Origin: Pseudomonas extremaustralis
GTDB lineage: Bacteria > Pseudomonadota > Gammaproteobacteria > Pseudomonadales > Pseudomonadaceae
NCBI RefSeq assembly: GCF_900102035.1
Contig: NZ_LT629689.1
Coordinates: 1,178,001 to 1,242,000 of the forward strand
Direction of reading: 5' to 3'
Length of the DNA: 64,000 bases
The position numbers and the translations under genes are program-made. The notes beneath the pieces are model-generated. The model made no database searches. It saw only the letters and a program-made list of their open reading frames with translations, and was not told where the DNA came from. Position 1 is the first letter of the stretch, and every line of letters starts with the position of its first letter. Positions 1 to 8,702 of this stretch are shown here, in pieces.

Positions 1-1
1 G

Positions 2-346
2 ACCGAACTCTCCGGCGGCGAAGCGCAACGCATCAAGCTCGCCACCGAGCTGCAACGCAATGCCCGTGGCGCCACCTTGTACGTGCTGGACGAACCCACC
101 ACCGGCTTGCATCCACGGGATGTCGACCGCTTGCTCAGCCAGCTCAATCACTTGGTGGACACGGGCCACACGGTGGTCGTGGTGGAACATGAAATGCGCG
201 TGGTGGCCCAGAGCGATTGGGTGATCGACATCGGGCCGGGGGCAGGGGACCTCGGAGGCAAGGTGGTAGCCAGCGGCACGCCGCAGACGGTGGCCAAGAG
301 CAAGAAAAGCCGCACCGCAGCGTTCCTGGCCCGAGAGCTGGCCTGA
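2..346 (+). CDS. UvrA-family ATPase, C-terminal end (partial)
   Basis: Only the last 114 residues are in the window; the gene starts before base 1. The visible part is the second ABC ATPase module: an LSGGEAQR signature (residues about 3-10 of the fragment), a Walker [10 protein letters not shown], and a switch histidine in VVVEHEM. It ends in the conserved [10 protein letters not shown] and SGTP segment of UvrA proteins. UvrA recognises bulky DNA lesions in nucleotide excision repair. The wording around the switch ([21 protein letters not shown]) looks more like the UvrA paralogues of pseudomonads than housekeeping UvrA, but the zinc-finger regions that would decide this are outside the window. 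A REPIN follows the stop codon, and the next gene is convergent. Confidence 0.85.
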   Translation, partial: TELSGGEAQRIKLATELQRNARGATLYVLDEPTTGLHPRDVDRLLSQLNHLVDTGHTVVVVEHEMRVVAQSDWVIDIGPGAGDLGGKVVASGTPQTVAKSKKSRTAAFLARELA

Positions 347-365
347 CAACCGAAGAGGCTCAACA

Positions 366-457
366 GTGTGGGAGGGGGATTGCTCCCGATAGCGGTATAT
401 CAGTCACAACATTCCTGACTGATCCATTGCAATCGGGAGCAAGCCCCTCCCACAGGT
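366..457. repeat. REPIN (paired inverted REP palindromes)
   Basis: Two REP-type units face each other: one beginning GTGGGAGGGGGATTGCTCCC, and at the other end its near inverse ending AGCAAGCCCCTCCCACA. About 40 bp separates them. The pair fills the gap between two convergent genes and touches the stop codon of the transketolase gene. Such elements in Pseudomonas are non-autonomous, moved by RAYT transposases, and may also act as transcript ends. Confidence 0.85.
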
Positions 458-2524
458 TTATTTGTGTTGGGGCAGTTGGATTTGTGCCTTGGCTTGTTTC
501 ACTAGATTCGCCACGGTAAAGCCGAACTTCTCCTGCAACTTGGCCAGCGGCGCCGATGCACCAAAGCTGTTCATCACCACTTTGGCGCCGGTCTGCCCGA
601 CATAACGGTCCCAGCCCAGGGGGCCGGCCTGTTCCACCACGACCCGGGCCTTTACCGTCGGTGGCAACACACTGTCGCGGTAGGCCTGGTCCTGCTCTTC
701 GAACAGTTCCCAACTGGGCATCGACACGACCTGCGCGGCAATGCCTTCAGTCTCGAGCTGTTCATAGGCCGCCACCGCGAGGCTGACTTCGCTGCCCGTG
801 GCGATCAGCAGCACTTCGGGCCTGTCCGCGCCCGCCAACACATAAGCGCCTTTGGCCGCGCCGGTAGCCGCCGCGTATCGGGTCCGGTCCAGCGTCGGCA
901 GAGGCTGGCGTGACAACACCAGACAACTGGGGCGATGGGTCTGGGCCAGGGCGACGGTCCAGAGTTCCCGCGTTTCATTGGCATCGCCCGGGCGCAGGGT
1001 CAGCAACCCCGGTGTGGCGCGCAGTTGGGTCAAGTGCTCGATGGGCTGGTGGGTGGGGCCGTCCTCGCCGACGCCGATCGAGTCATGGGTAAACACGAAG
1101 ACCACCGGCAATTCCATGATGGCCGCCAGGCGGATCGGCGGTTTCATGTAGTCGCTGAACACCAGGAACGTCGAGGTGTACGGACGCAGGTAAGACAGCG
1201 CCATGCCATTGGCGATCGCGCCCATGGCGTGTTCACGGATACCGAAGTGCAGGTTGCGTCCGCTGTAGTCGTCGGCACTGAAACGCCCGGCGCCGTCGAA
1301 CGTAAGGTTGGTCTTGGTCGAGGGCGACAGGTCCGCCGAGCCGCCGAGCAACCACGGGATCTGCCGGGCGAAGGCATTCAGCACGTCGCCACCGGCCGCG
1401 CGGCTGGCCACGCCCTTGGCGTCGCTGGCGAAGCCGGGCAAGTCGGCCTGCCAATGCTCGGGCATTTCCCCCGCGCGCATGCGCCGCAGCTCGTCGGCCA
1501 GTTGTGGGGCGTCCTGCTCAAGCTGCGCCAGGCGCTGGTTCCATTGCTCATACAGCGGGCGGCTGCGCGCCAGCAAGGCATCGCGCAGCGCTGTGCGCGC
1601 CTGATCGGGCACCAGAAAGCTCGAGTCTTGCGGCCAGCCATACGCCGCTTTGGTCAGGCGGATTTCCTCAGCGCCCAAGGGCTCGCCATGGGCCGCGGCG
1701 GTGTTGTGTTTGTGCGGCGAGCCGTAGCCGATCACGCTGTCGACCACGATCAGGGTCGGCGCGCCGGTATTGCCCTGGAAGGTCGCCAGCGCATCGCTCA
1801 AGGCGCGCAGGTCGTTGGCATCGGTTACGTGCATGGTGTGCCAGCCATAGGCCTGGAAGCGCGCGATCACGTCCTCGCTGAAGGCCAGCTCGGTGTGGCC
1901 TTCGATGCTGATGGTGTTGTTGTCGTAGAGCCAGCACAGGTTATCCAGCTTCAAGTGCCCGGCCAGGGACGCGGCTTCGCTGCTGATGCCTTCCATCATG
2001 TCGCCGTCGCCGCACAGGGTGTAGACGTTGTAGTCGAACAGCACCTGGCCGTCGCGGTTGAAGCGCTCGCCCAGCCAGCGTCCGGCCTTGGCCATGCCGA
2101 CGCTGTTGGCACAGCCTTGGCCGAGGGGGCCGGTGGTGGTTTCGACGCCAGTGGTCATGCGGTACTCGGGATGGCCCGGAGTCTTGGAGCCCATCTGCCG
2201 GAATTGCTTGATATCGTCCAGGCTGATCGCCGGTTGCCCCGAGCGTCTGCCCTGGGCATCGATCTCGACCACGCCGGCCAGGTGCAGCAGCGAATACAGC
2301 AGCATCGACGCATGCCCCACCGACAACACGAAGCGGTCACGGTTGGGCCAATCGGGATGTTCCGGGTGGTAGCGCAGGAAGCGGCTCCACAGCGTATAGC
2401 CCACCGGAGCCAGGCCCATGGGCGTGCCCGGATGGCCGGAATTGGCCTTCTGCACGGCGTCCATCGCCAGGGTGCGAAGGGTGTTGATGCATTGCGTGTC
2501 GACAGCGGTGGCGGCATGGGTCAT
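458..2524 (-). CDS. tkt: Transketolase
   Basis: A 688-residue transketolase, which moves two-carbon ketol units between sugar phosphates in the non-oxidative pentose phosphate pathway using thiamine diphosphate. The N-terminal domain shows ANSGHPGTPMG (about 27-37) and the ThDP/Mg motif GDGDMMEG (172-179), ending with the expected YDNN. The middle domain has FGIREHAMGAIANGMA, with the catalytic-type glutamate. The ATG at 2524 is chosen because a GAGGGAGA ribosome site precedes it and the family usually starts about ten residues before the INTLR segment; an upstream in-frame extension of 36 residues is not conserved in kind. It is not beside the epd/pgk genes that accompany the main tktA in Pseudomonas, so it may be a second isozyme. 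Confidence 0.93.
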   Translation of the reverse strand: MTHAATAVDTQCINTLRTLAMDAVQKANSGHPGTPMGLAPVGYTLWSRFLRYHPEHPDWPNRDRFVLSVGHASMLLYSLLHLAGVVEIDAQGRRSGQPAISLDDIKQFRQMGSKTPGHPEYRMTTGVETTTGPLGQGCANSVGMAKAGRWLGERFNRDGQVLFDYNVYTLCGDGDMMEGISSEAASLAGHLKLDNLCWLYDNNTISIEGHTELAFSEDVIARFQAYGWHTMHVTDANDLRALSDALATFQGNTGAPTLIVVDSVIGYGSPHKHNTAAAHGEPLGAEEIRLTKAAYGWPQDSSFLVPDQARTALRDALLARSRPLYEQWNQRLAQLEQDAPQLADELRRMRAGEMPEHWQADLPGFASDAKGVASRAAGGDVLNAFARQIPWLLGGSADLSPSTKTNLTFDGAGRFSADDYSGRNLHFGIREHAMGAIANGMALSYLRPYTSTFLVFSDYMKPPIRLAAIMELPVVFVFTHDSIGVGEDGPTHQPIEHLTQLRATPGLLTLRPGDANETRELWTVALAQTHRPSCLVLSRQPLPTLDRTRYAAATGAAKGAYVLAGADRPEVLLIATGSEVSLAVAAYEQLETEGIAAQVVSMPSWELFEEQDQAYRDSVLPPTVKARVVVEQAGPLGWDRYVGQTGAKVVMNSFGASAPLAKLQEKFGFTVANLVKQAKAQIQLPQHK

Positions 2525-2698
2525 GAAACCGGTCTCCCTCGAGTGGCGATCTACAGTGGAGGGCGGGACGCGGCAAAGGTTTGATTCGCGCGCTGGCGTT
2601 GCGACGAACGGAGATGTATTGACCTCGAGCATGACAAGGGCCCTTGGAATGGGCTAGCTTCAAGGGTGTACACATTGATCAACTTGCGGAGGTACGCC

Positions 2699-2923
2699 AT
2701 GCCAGTGAAACACGACCTGTATCAGGATTTGGGATTGAGCAAGGAAGAGGTCGATGGCCACCGGGCGAAAAGCCCTCATCTGAACGCGTTGTTTGATAAA
2801 TACGCAGAGGCTGACCGTTCGGTCGTGAGCGCTGAAGAGGCGAACGGCAGCGATGAGGAGGTGAAGAAATTGAAGGAAAAACGTTTGCTGGTCAAAGACC
2901 AGATCAAGGATCTGCTGCAGTAA
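2699..2923 (+). CDS. DUF465 (YdcH-type) small protein
   Basis: A 74-residue protein of the DUF465 family, rich in charged residues and predicted to be a helical hairpin (KEEVDGHRAK, then EEVKKLKEKRLLVKDQI). The start at 2699 is preferred over an in-frame ATG 11 codons upstream because GGAGG lies eight bases before it. The function of the family is not established; E. coli members are small cytosolic proteins. It stands alone, divergent from transketolase and followed by an intrinsic terminator. Confidence 0.85.
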   Translation: MPVKHDLYQDLGLSKEEVDGHRAKSPHLNALFDKYAEADRSVVSAEEANGSDEEVKKLKEKRLLVKDQIKDLLQ

Positions 2924-2944
2924 CAAGGGCGATCTATTCGATGG

Positions 2945-2967
2945 GGGAGCGAGTCAATCGCTCCCTT
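2945..2967 (+). terminator. Intrinsic terminator of the DUF465 gene
   Basis: A perfect 8-bp stem GGGAGCGA / TCGCTCCC with a five-base loop GTCAA starts 22 bases after the stop codon. The T-run after it is short, so termination strength is uncertain. Confidence 0.65.
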
Positions 2968-3091
2968 GCACATTTCTTCAGATTTGCCTGAAAGACACCC
3001 CACCCGTGGCTGTTTATGCTCCCCGCCGCCCCCCGGCCCTGGGGACTTCTGCGGCGTAAGGACTACGCTGGCGAGCCGGGCGGGCACCTCT

Positions 3092-4468
3092 CTATGCCAA
3101 CAGCGCCTGAGTGCATTCATCGATCGAGCGCTGCTGCGTCTGCTCGTACAGCTTCAATTCGTCCAGGGTCTGGCGCCCCAGCGCCTGCTCGAATTCCGCC
3201 TGATTGGCATTGGCCACATAGTGACTCTGGGCGGCATCCCCAAGGTTCGACTGAAAAATCCCCGCCGCACTGACCGGCAGAAAATCTTCATACACCAATG
3301 GCTCCACATCCACATGGCCGGCTGCGATCAGCGCGTCCAGGGTGCGTGGTCGATCGGCTTGACCGCGTGCCGCCAGGCCTTTTTCCGTCGCGAAATAACG
3401 AAAATACGCCAGGCCTTGTTCACGCATCTGCGCGTGGTTGTCCGGGAAAGCCTGGAAGTGCTGCGTCATCAATGCCATGTAACGCGCGGCGTTGCCTTCG
3501 TTGGGAAACGCGCCCAGTTCATCGCGGGCGGCGTTGAGCAACTGGTCGTAGAGCGCACGGCCCTTGGGCGTTAGCGCTACGCCACGCTGTTCGATCTCGC
3601 CGAAGCGCGCGCTGTGGCTGCCCTGGGCGTCGGTGAAGGCGATGGATTCGTCGAGGGCCTTGAAGCTGGTCTGGCGCAACAGGATCGGGCAATTGCGGCG
3701 CGGTGGGCCTTCGATCACGGCTTTAGGGGTGATGCCTTTGCCGGGCATGGCTGCCTGGACCTGGTCGATGTCCAGGGTGCGCGGGGTCAGATGGTTGATG
3801 TGCGGGCCCTTGAAGGCCACCACGTCGGCGATCAGGCGGTGCTGGTCGCTGAGTTGCTGGTACTGGGCGGCGGTGACCGTGGCGGTGTGGTGCCAGCGGA
3901 AGGTTTCCAGGGCTTGGCGGATAAATTCGTCGGCATCCGCTGCACCGAGGCCGCCGTGTTTTTCCGCTTGTTCGATCAGCGCGAGGGCGCGCGGGGTGAA
4001 GATCGAGCGCTTGGCCAGGGCGGCTTCGGCGAAGGCGCGCAGGTCGGGGTTTTCGATCAGTTCCAGGCGCAGCAACGAGGTGAATACGCGAAACGGGCTG
4101 GTTTGCAGCGCGCTTTCGTGCACGGCGCGAAACGCGGTGGAGTGCACCGGCACGCCGGCGGGGGTCAGGTCGTAATAGCCCACCGGCTGCATGCCCATCA
4201 CCGCGAACAGCCGGCCAATGGTGGCCAGTTCCGCGGCAGTCCCCAGGCGGATGGCGCCATGGCGTTCCATGTCCAGGCGCTGGAGCTCGCCGGTGCGTTG
4301 CAGGTGCTGCGCCAGGCGCGGGTCGGCATCGAGCACGCCACGGTTGATTTCGGCGACCAGCTCCATCAGCGCGCCGTACAGGGGCACTTCAGCGCGGTAC
4401 ATGTCGGACATGGCCTTGGAAAAGCCTTTGCGGATGTCGTCGGGGCTGATGAACGAAACGGTGGGCAT
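3092..4468 (-). CDS. hglS: 2-oxoadipate dioxygenase/decarboxylase, HglS (YdcJ, DUF1338)
   Basis: A 458-residue protein of the former DUF1338 family. The P. putida member, HglS, is an Fe(II) enzyme that converts 2-oxoadipate to D-2-hydroxyglutarate in D-lysine breakdown. Visible family marks are VPVHSTAFRAV with the first metal-type histidine, FKGPHINHLTPR with a further histidine, and the arginine-rich VIEGPPRRNCPILLRQTSF block near the active site. The start at 4468 has AGGA nine bases before it; an in-frame 35-residue extension upstream looks non-coding. It is divergent from the glucosidase gene. No other lysine gene is adjacent, so the assignment rests on the family. Confidence 0.85.
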   Translation of the reverse strand: MPTVSFISPDDIRKGFSKAMSDMYRAEVPLYGALMELVAEINRGVLDADPRLAQHLQRTGELQRLDMERHGAIRLGTAAELATIGRLFAVMGMQPVGYYDLTPAGVPVHSTAFRAVHESALQTSPFRVFTSLLRLELIENPDLRAFAEAALAKRSIFTPRALALIEQAEKHGGLGAADADEFIRQALETFRWHHTATVTAAQYQQLSDQHRLIADVVAFKGPHINHLTPRTLDIDQVQAAMPGKGITPKAVIEGPPRRNCPILLRQTSFKALDESIAFTDAQGSHSARFGEIEQRGVALTPKGRALYDQLLNAARDELGAFPNEGNAARYMALMTQHFQAFPDNHAQMREQGLAYFRYFATEKGLAARGQADRPRTLDALIAAGHVDVEPLVYEDFLPVSAAGIFQSNLGDAAQSHYVANANQAEFEQALGRQTLDELKLYEQTQQRSIDECTQALLA

Positions 4469-4662
4469 AGAAAAATTCCTGGCTGCGGTAAGAGTAATGA
4501 ATGCCGTTGTGCCGATTCTGTTGGGCGCCGTGGGGCTGCGCAAACGAAGATTCCTCTGGACTTCATTCTGCAAATGAATGACTGGGGTAGAGCCGTCTTC
4601 ATGTGCGCAGGCGAGGGATGGGCTCTACACTGGCCTTCACGCGACGGCCGAGGGAGGCTTGG

Positions 4663-7284
4663 ATGACTGCCACGATTCTGCAAACGACTGAAGGCCAGCG
4701 TCTGGCCGGCGAGGCGGCCGCCAGCTGGCGCGAGTGGGGGCCCTACCTGAGCGAACGCCAGTGGGGCACGGTGCGCGAGGATTACAGCGCCGATGGCGAC
4801 GCCTGGGCCTACTTCCCCCACGAACATGCGCGCAGCCGTGCTTACCGTTGGGGTGAGGATGGCCTGGCCGGTTTCAGCGACAAGGCGCAACGCTGGTGCC
4901 TGGGCCTGGCCCTGTGGAACGAGCGCGACGCGATCCTCAAGGAGCGTCTGTTCGGCCTGAACAACGCGGAGGGCAACCACGGTGAGGACGTCAAGGAACT
5001 GTACTTTTTCGTCGACGGTGTACCGAGCCATGCCTACATGCGCATGCTTTACAAGTATCCCCATGGGGCGTTTCCCTACGCCGACCTGATCGCCGAAAAC
5101 GCACGGCGCGGGCTTGAGGATGCCGAATATGAAATCCTCGACACCGGCGTGTTCGAGGACAACCGCTACTGCGACGTCAGCGTCGAATATGCCAAGCATC
5201 GGCCCGACGACCTCTTTATGCGCGTCACCGTGCATAACCGTTCCGGTCAACCGACCCGCCTGCAGGTGCTGCCGCAATTGTGGGCGCGCAATGACTGGAG
5301 CTGGACCTTCGACGCGCCCAAGCCGCAGTTGCGCCTGGACGGCGCCCAGGTACTGGCCCGCCATCATGCCCTCAGTGATCGTCATCTCAGCGCCTGGGGC
5401 CAGGACGGCGTGGAGTGGCTGTTCTGCGAAAACGAAAGCAACGCGCCCCGGCTGGACGGGCAACCGGCGCCGGGGCCGTTCAAGGATGGCATCAACGATT
5501 ACGTGGTCGACGGCGTTCAATCGGCGATTCGCCACGACGCAGGCACCAAGGTCGCCGCGCGTTTCATCCTTGACCTGGCGGGGCTGGAGCATAAAACCCT
5601 CTACTTGCGTTTTGCGCCCACCGATGCGCCCACCGTCAACGCCCGCAAGCTCTTCGAGTTGCGCCGTCAGGAGGCCGATGACTTCTATGCCGCCTTGCAA
5701 CACGGCATCGCCGACGCCGATGCGCGCAATGTGCAGCGCCAGGCATTGGCCGGGTTGCTGTGGTCCAAGCAGCTCTACTATTTCGACGTGAACCAGTGGC
5801 TCGACGGCGACCCGGCCCAGCCCGCACCGCCGCCCGAGCGCCTGCACATCCGCAATACCCATTGGCGGCACTTGTCCAACTTCGACATCCTGTCCATGCC
5901 CGACACCTGGGAATACCCGTGGTATGCCTCCTGGGACCAGGGTTTCCAGGCGGTGGCGTTGGCGCTGATTGACCCTGGGTTCGCCAAACAACAATTGTTG
6001 CTGCTGGTGAAGGACCGTTTCATGCACCCCAATGGTCAGTTGCCGGCCTATGAATGGCGCTTCGACGACGCCAACCCACCGGTGCATGCCTGGGCCAGCT
6101 GGCGGGTTTACCAGCAGGATAAGGCGCTGACCGGCGTAGGCGATCTGGATTTTCTGGAGCGGATCTTCCACAAGCTGCTGCTGAATTTTTCCTGGTGGGT
6201 CAACCGCAAGGATGCTGAGGGGCGCAACCTGTTCCAGGGCGGCTTCCTGGGCCTGGACAATATTGCCTTGTTCGACCGCTCGGCCGCGTTGCCGCCGGGT
6301 TACCTGCTCGACCAGGCCGATGGCACTGCGTGGGTCGCCGCCTATGCGCTGGACCTGATGCGCATGGGGCTGGAGCTGGCCAAGCGCAATGGCGTGTACG
6401 TCGACATTTCGGTGAAGTTTTTCGAGCACTTCTTGTATATCGCTGGTGCGATCAACCGTGTCGATGACAGCGTCGAAGGCCTGTGGGATGAGCAGGACCT
6501 GTTTTTCTACGACGTGCTGCACCGTCCCGATGGCCAGAACGAACCGGTGCGCCTGCGCTCCATCGTCGGTCTGATGCCGTTGTTCGCCGTGCTGGTGCTC
6601 GAACAGCGCGAGCATGAAGGGTTGGAGGGTTTGCGCGAGAGTCTGTTGGGGTTCATGAAGCATCGGCCGGACCTGGCCAAATTGGTCTCGCGCTGGAACG
6701 AGCCGGGGCAGGGCAATCGCCTGTTACTGGCGCTGTTGCGCGGCGAGCGTACCAAGGACTTGCTGCGGCGCATGCTCGATGAAAACGAGTTTCTGTCGGC
6801 GTTTGGCGTGCGCTCCTTGTCCAAGGCGTTTGCCGAACAACCCCTGGCCTTGAAGATGAATGGCAACACCCTGTGCGCCCGCTACCAGCCCGGCGAATCC
6901 GATTCACGCTTGTACGGCGGCAACTCCAACTGGCGCGGGCCGTTGTGGATGCCGGTGAACTATATGCTGATCGAGTCGCTGCGCGAGTTTCACCGTTACT
7001 ACGCGGACGATTTCTCGGTGGAGTACCCGACGGGCAGCGGGTACCTGTCGTCCCTGGAGGAAGTGGCCGACAGCCTCAGCCAGCGGCTGACGCGCCTGGT
7101 GCTCAGGGATGAAAACGGTTCACGACCGTCGATGGTGGGGTATGCGCAACTGGAGGCGGACCCGGCCAGTCGCGACCTGGTGTTGTTTCATGAGTATTTT
7201 CATGGCGAGACCGGGCGTGGCCTGGGGGCTTCGCACCAGACTGGTTGGAGCGCGTTGGTGGCGTTGTTGCTGCATGTACCATGA
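4663..7284 (+). CDS. GH63-type glucosidase (MGH1-like glycoside hydrolase)
   Basis: An 873-residue, apparently cytoplasmic protein with no signal peptide. It matches the bacterial glucosidase/mannosylglycerate hydrolase-like branch of GH63, which uses an (alpha/alpha)6 barrel. The N-terminal third is a beta-rich domain (WAYFPHEHARSRAYRW, VKELYFFVDG). The catalytic barrel carries PDTWEYPWYASWDQGFQ, where an aspartate would be the general acid, then YEWRFDDANPPVHAWA and LWDEQDLFFYDVL. The start at 4663 has AGGGAGG directly upstream. Substrate cannot be read from the sequence; trehalose, glucosylglycerate or a related glucoside are possible. A long minus-strand open frame across this gene is a GC-rich shadow. 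Confidence 0.8.
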   Translation: MTATILQTTEGQRLAGEAAASWREWGPYLSERQWGTVREDYSADGDAWAYFPHEHARSRAYRWGEDGLAGFSDKAQRWCLGLALWNERDAILKERLFGLNNAEGNHGEDVKELYFFVDGVPSHAYMRMLYKYPHGAFPYADLIAENARRGLEDAEYEILDTGVFEDNRYCDVSVEYAKHRPDDLFMRVTVHNRSGQPTRLQVLPQLWARNDWSWTFDAPKPQLRLDGAQVLARHHALSDRHLSAWGQDGVEWLFCENESNAPRLDGQPAPGPFKDGINDYVVDGVQSAIRHDAGTKVAARFILDLAGLEHKTLYLRFAPTDAPTVNARKLFELRRQEADDFYAALQHGIADADARNVQRQALAGLLWSKQLYYFDVNQWLDGDPAQPAPPPERLHIRNTHWRHLSNFDILSMPDTWEYPWYASWDQGFQAVALALIDPGFAKQQLLLLVKDRFMHPNGQLPAYEWRFDDANPPVHAWASWRVYQQDKALTGVGDLDFLERIFHKLLLNFSWWVNRKDAEGRNLFQGGFLGLDNIALFDRSAALPPGYLLDQADGTAWVAAYALDLMRMGLELAKRNGVYVDISVKFFEHFLYIAGAINRVDDSVEGLWDEQDLFFYDVLHRPDGQNEPVRLRSIVGLMPLFAVLVLEQREHEGLEGLRESLLGFMKHRPDLAKLVSRWNEPGQGNRLLLALLRGERTKDLLRRMLDENEFLSAFGVRSLSKAFAEQPLALKMNGNTLCARYQPGESDSRLYGGNSNWRGPLWMPVNYMLIESLREFHRYYADDFSVEYPTGSGYLSSLEEVADSLSQRLTRLVLRDENGSRPSMVGYAQLEADPASRDLVLFHEYFHGETGRGLGASHQTGWSALVALLLHVP

Positions 7285-7350
7285 CAGGCTGAACGCGACC
7301 GGTGATCGCGGCCAATGGCGCAATGACGTTCAGTCAAGGCCGGACACTGC

Positions 7351-7386
7351 ACCTGTGGCGAGGGAGCAAGCTCCCTCGCCACAGGT
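7351..7386. repeat. Perfect palindrome, terminator or REP-like
   Basis: Two perfect 17-bp arms (ACCTGTGGCGAGGGAGC and its complement) enclose a two-base AA loop, placed between two convergent genes. It has the GAGGGAGCAAGCTCCCTC core of a Pseudomonas REP and could end transcription from both sides. Confidence 0.7.
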
Positions 7387-7426
7387 TTGGATTTGCCGTT
7401 TTGAAACAGGCTTTACAGCCAGGTTC

Positions 7427-7741
7427 TCAGGAAGGGAACAGCTCGCTCAGTTTCATCGACAACATCATGTCGCCTTCCACCTTCAGCTTGCCGCCCATGA
7501 ACGCCTGCATGCCGTCGGTTTCGCCGCTGACGATGCCGGCCATTGTGTCGCTGTCGGTGACCAGGGTCACGTTGGCATCCGGGTTTTCACCCTCTTGCAG
7601 CGCGCAGGCACCGTCCTTGACGATCAGATTGAAGTGTTTGCTTTCGTCGATACGGAAACCAAAGATAACGTCCAGGCCGGCAGCGGCAGCTGGGTTGAAC
7701 TTGGCTTTCATCGTTTCTACAACATTGGCTACATCAGTCAT
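7427..7741 (-). CDS. SCP2 sterol-binding domain protein
   Basis: A 104-residue single-domain SCP2 protein. The family has a hydrophobic tunnel that binds lipids or acyl-CoA. Conserved features are the N-terminal helix with MKAKFNP, the central FRIDESKHFNLIVKDG strand pair, DSDTMAGIVSGE, and the C-terminal GKLKVEGDMMLSMKLSELF. Small stand-alone SCP2 proteins are common beside lipid and acyl-CoA genes. It is followed 56 bases upstream by the histidine phosphatase gene in the same direction, so the two may be co-transcribed. Ligand unknown. Confidence 0.9.
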   Translation of the reverse strand: MTDVANVVETMKAKFNPAAAAGLDVIFGFRIDESKHFNLIVKDGACALQEGENPDANVTLVTDSDTMAGIVSGETDGMQAFMGGKLKVEGDMMLSMKLSELFPS

Positions 7742-7797
7742 GGTTTCGATCCTTAAGGGTAGAGTCCAGTGACCTTGGGGTCACGGTTGGCCGCAGT

Positions 7798-8508
7798 TCA
7801 CCGGAAGGTGATGAGCTGCGGCGCCTTCAACAGTTGCAAGTGGGTATGGCTGTTGAAGGAAGCCAGTGCCACCTCGCGCCCGCGGAATTTCAGCTGGTTG
7901 AGCGAGGTGTTAACAATTTGCCAGTTCAGTTCGAAGGCCTGGGCGGCCGGTATTCGGGTGATCAGGTGGAGCAGGGCGGTGATGGTGCCGCCGGAGGTGA
8001 ACACGGCGATCTTCTGCGAGTTATCCGCCGCTTCGAGAATGCGCTGCAGGCCGCCCTGGACACGCTCCACGAACCCCAGCCAGCTTTCCAGCCCGGGCGG
8101 ATCGTAGGTGCCGGTCAACCAGCGCTCGATGATCAGGGCGAAGATACGCTGGAATTCGCTGCGGTTCTGCGCGGCGTTGCGCAGGATGTCCAGGGCTTCG
8201 GGTTCGGTGGTCAGCAGGTCGGGAAGCAGGGCGCGAATGATCGCTTCGCCGTCGAATTCGTTGAAGGCACTGTCGATTTCCAGGGTCGGCACCGGCAGGC
8301 CGAGGGCGCCGTATTGCTCGAAAGCGGCCGTGGCCGTGTGCTGTTGGCGACGCAGGTCGCCGGACACGCAGCGGTCGAACGTGAGGCCGATGTCTGCCAG
8401 GTGGCGACCGAGCACTTGCGCTTGTTCCACACCGACGGGCGACAGCACGTCGTAGTCGTCTGCACCGAAGGAGGCCTGGCCATGTCGAATCAGATAAATG
8501 CTGCCCAC
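7798..8508 (-). CDS. Histidine phosphatase superfamily protein
   Basis: A 236-residue phosphoglycerate mutase-like protein. It has the LIRHGQASFG motif with the phosphorylated histidine at residue 9, SGDLRRQQHTA with the phosphate-binding arginine, and an acidic FNEFDGE segment. The usual second catalytic histidine (SHGG) is replaced: the matching place reads FTSGGTITAL. I chose the GTG at 8508 because the family starts just before the first strand; an upstream in-frame ATG would add 60 unlike residues. Activity may therefore be weak or altered. Divergent from sohB. Confidence 0.75.
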   Translation of the reverse strand: MGSIYLIRHGQASFGADDYDVLSPVGVEQAQVLGRHLADIGLTFDRCVSGDLRRQQHTATAAFEQYGALGLPVPTLEIDSAFNEFDGEAIIRALLPDLLTTEPEALDILRNAAQNRSEFQRIFALIIERWLTGTYDPPGLESWLGFVERVQGGLQRILEAADNSQKIAVFTSGGTITALLHLITRIPAAQAFELNWQIVNTSLNQLKFRGREVALASFNSHTHLQLLKAPQLITFR

Positions 8509-8702
8509 GTCCGTTTTCCCGGTACGTTGAAGTCTGGCGAGGTTATGAGGATGCCGAAGTGCTGTCAATGAAAAAACATACGCTTGTTTTAAAAGCGCGT
8601 TGGAGCGCCGCGCTGGTGGCGGTTTGAGCACTGGCCCCATGGCGATCCCGTCGGTATGCTTGGGCCATTCGCGCCTGGCGCCGTGCATTGTTAAGGAGAC
8701 AC

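Noticed and set aside
935..2584. A 549-codon plus-strand open frame opposite transketolase
   Set aside because: It is a mirror of GC-rich codon use in a strong gene; no recognisable domain and no ribosome site.
4366..6663. A 765-codon minus-strand open frame opposite the glucosidase and overlapping hglS
   Set aside because: It covers two well-supported genes and reads as low-information antisense sequence.
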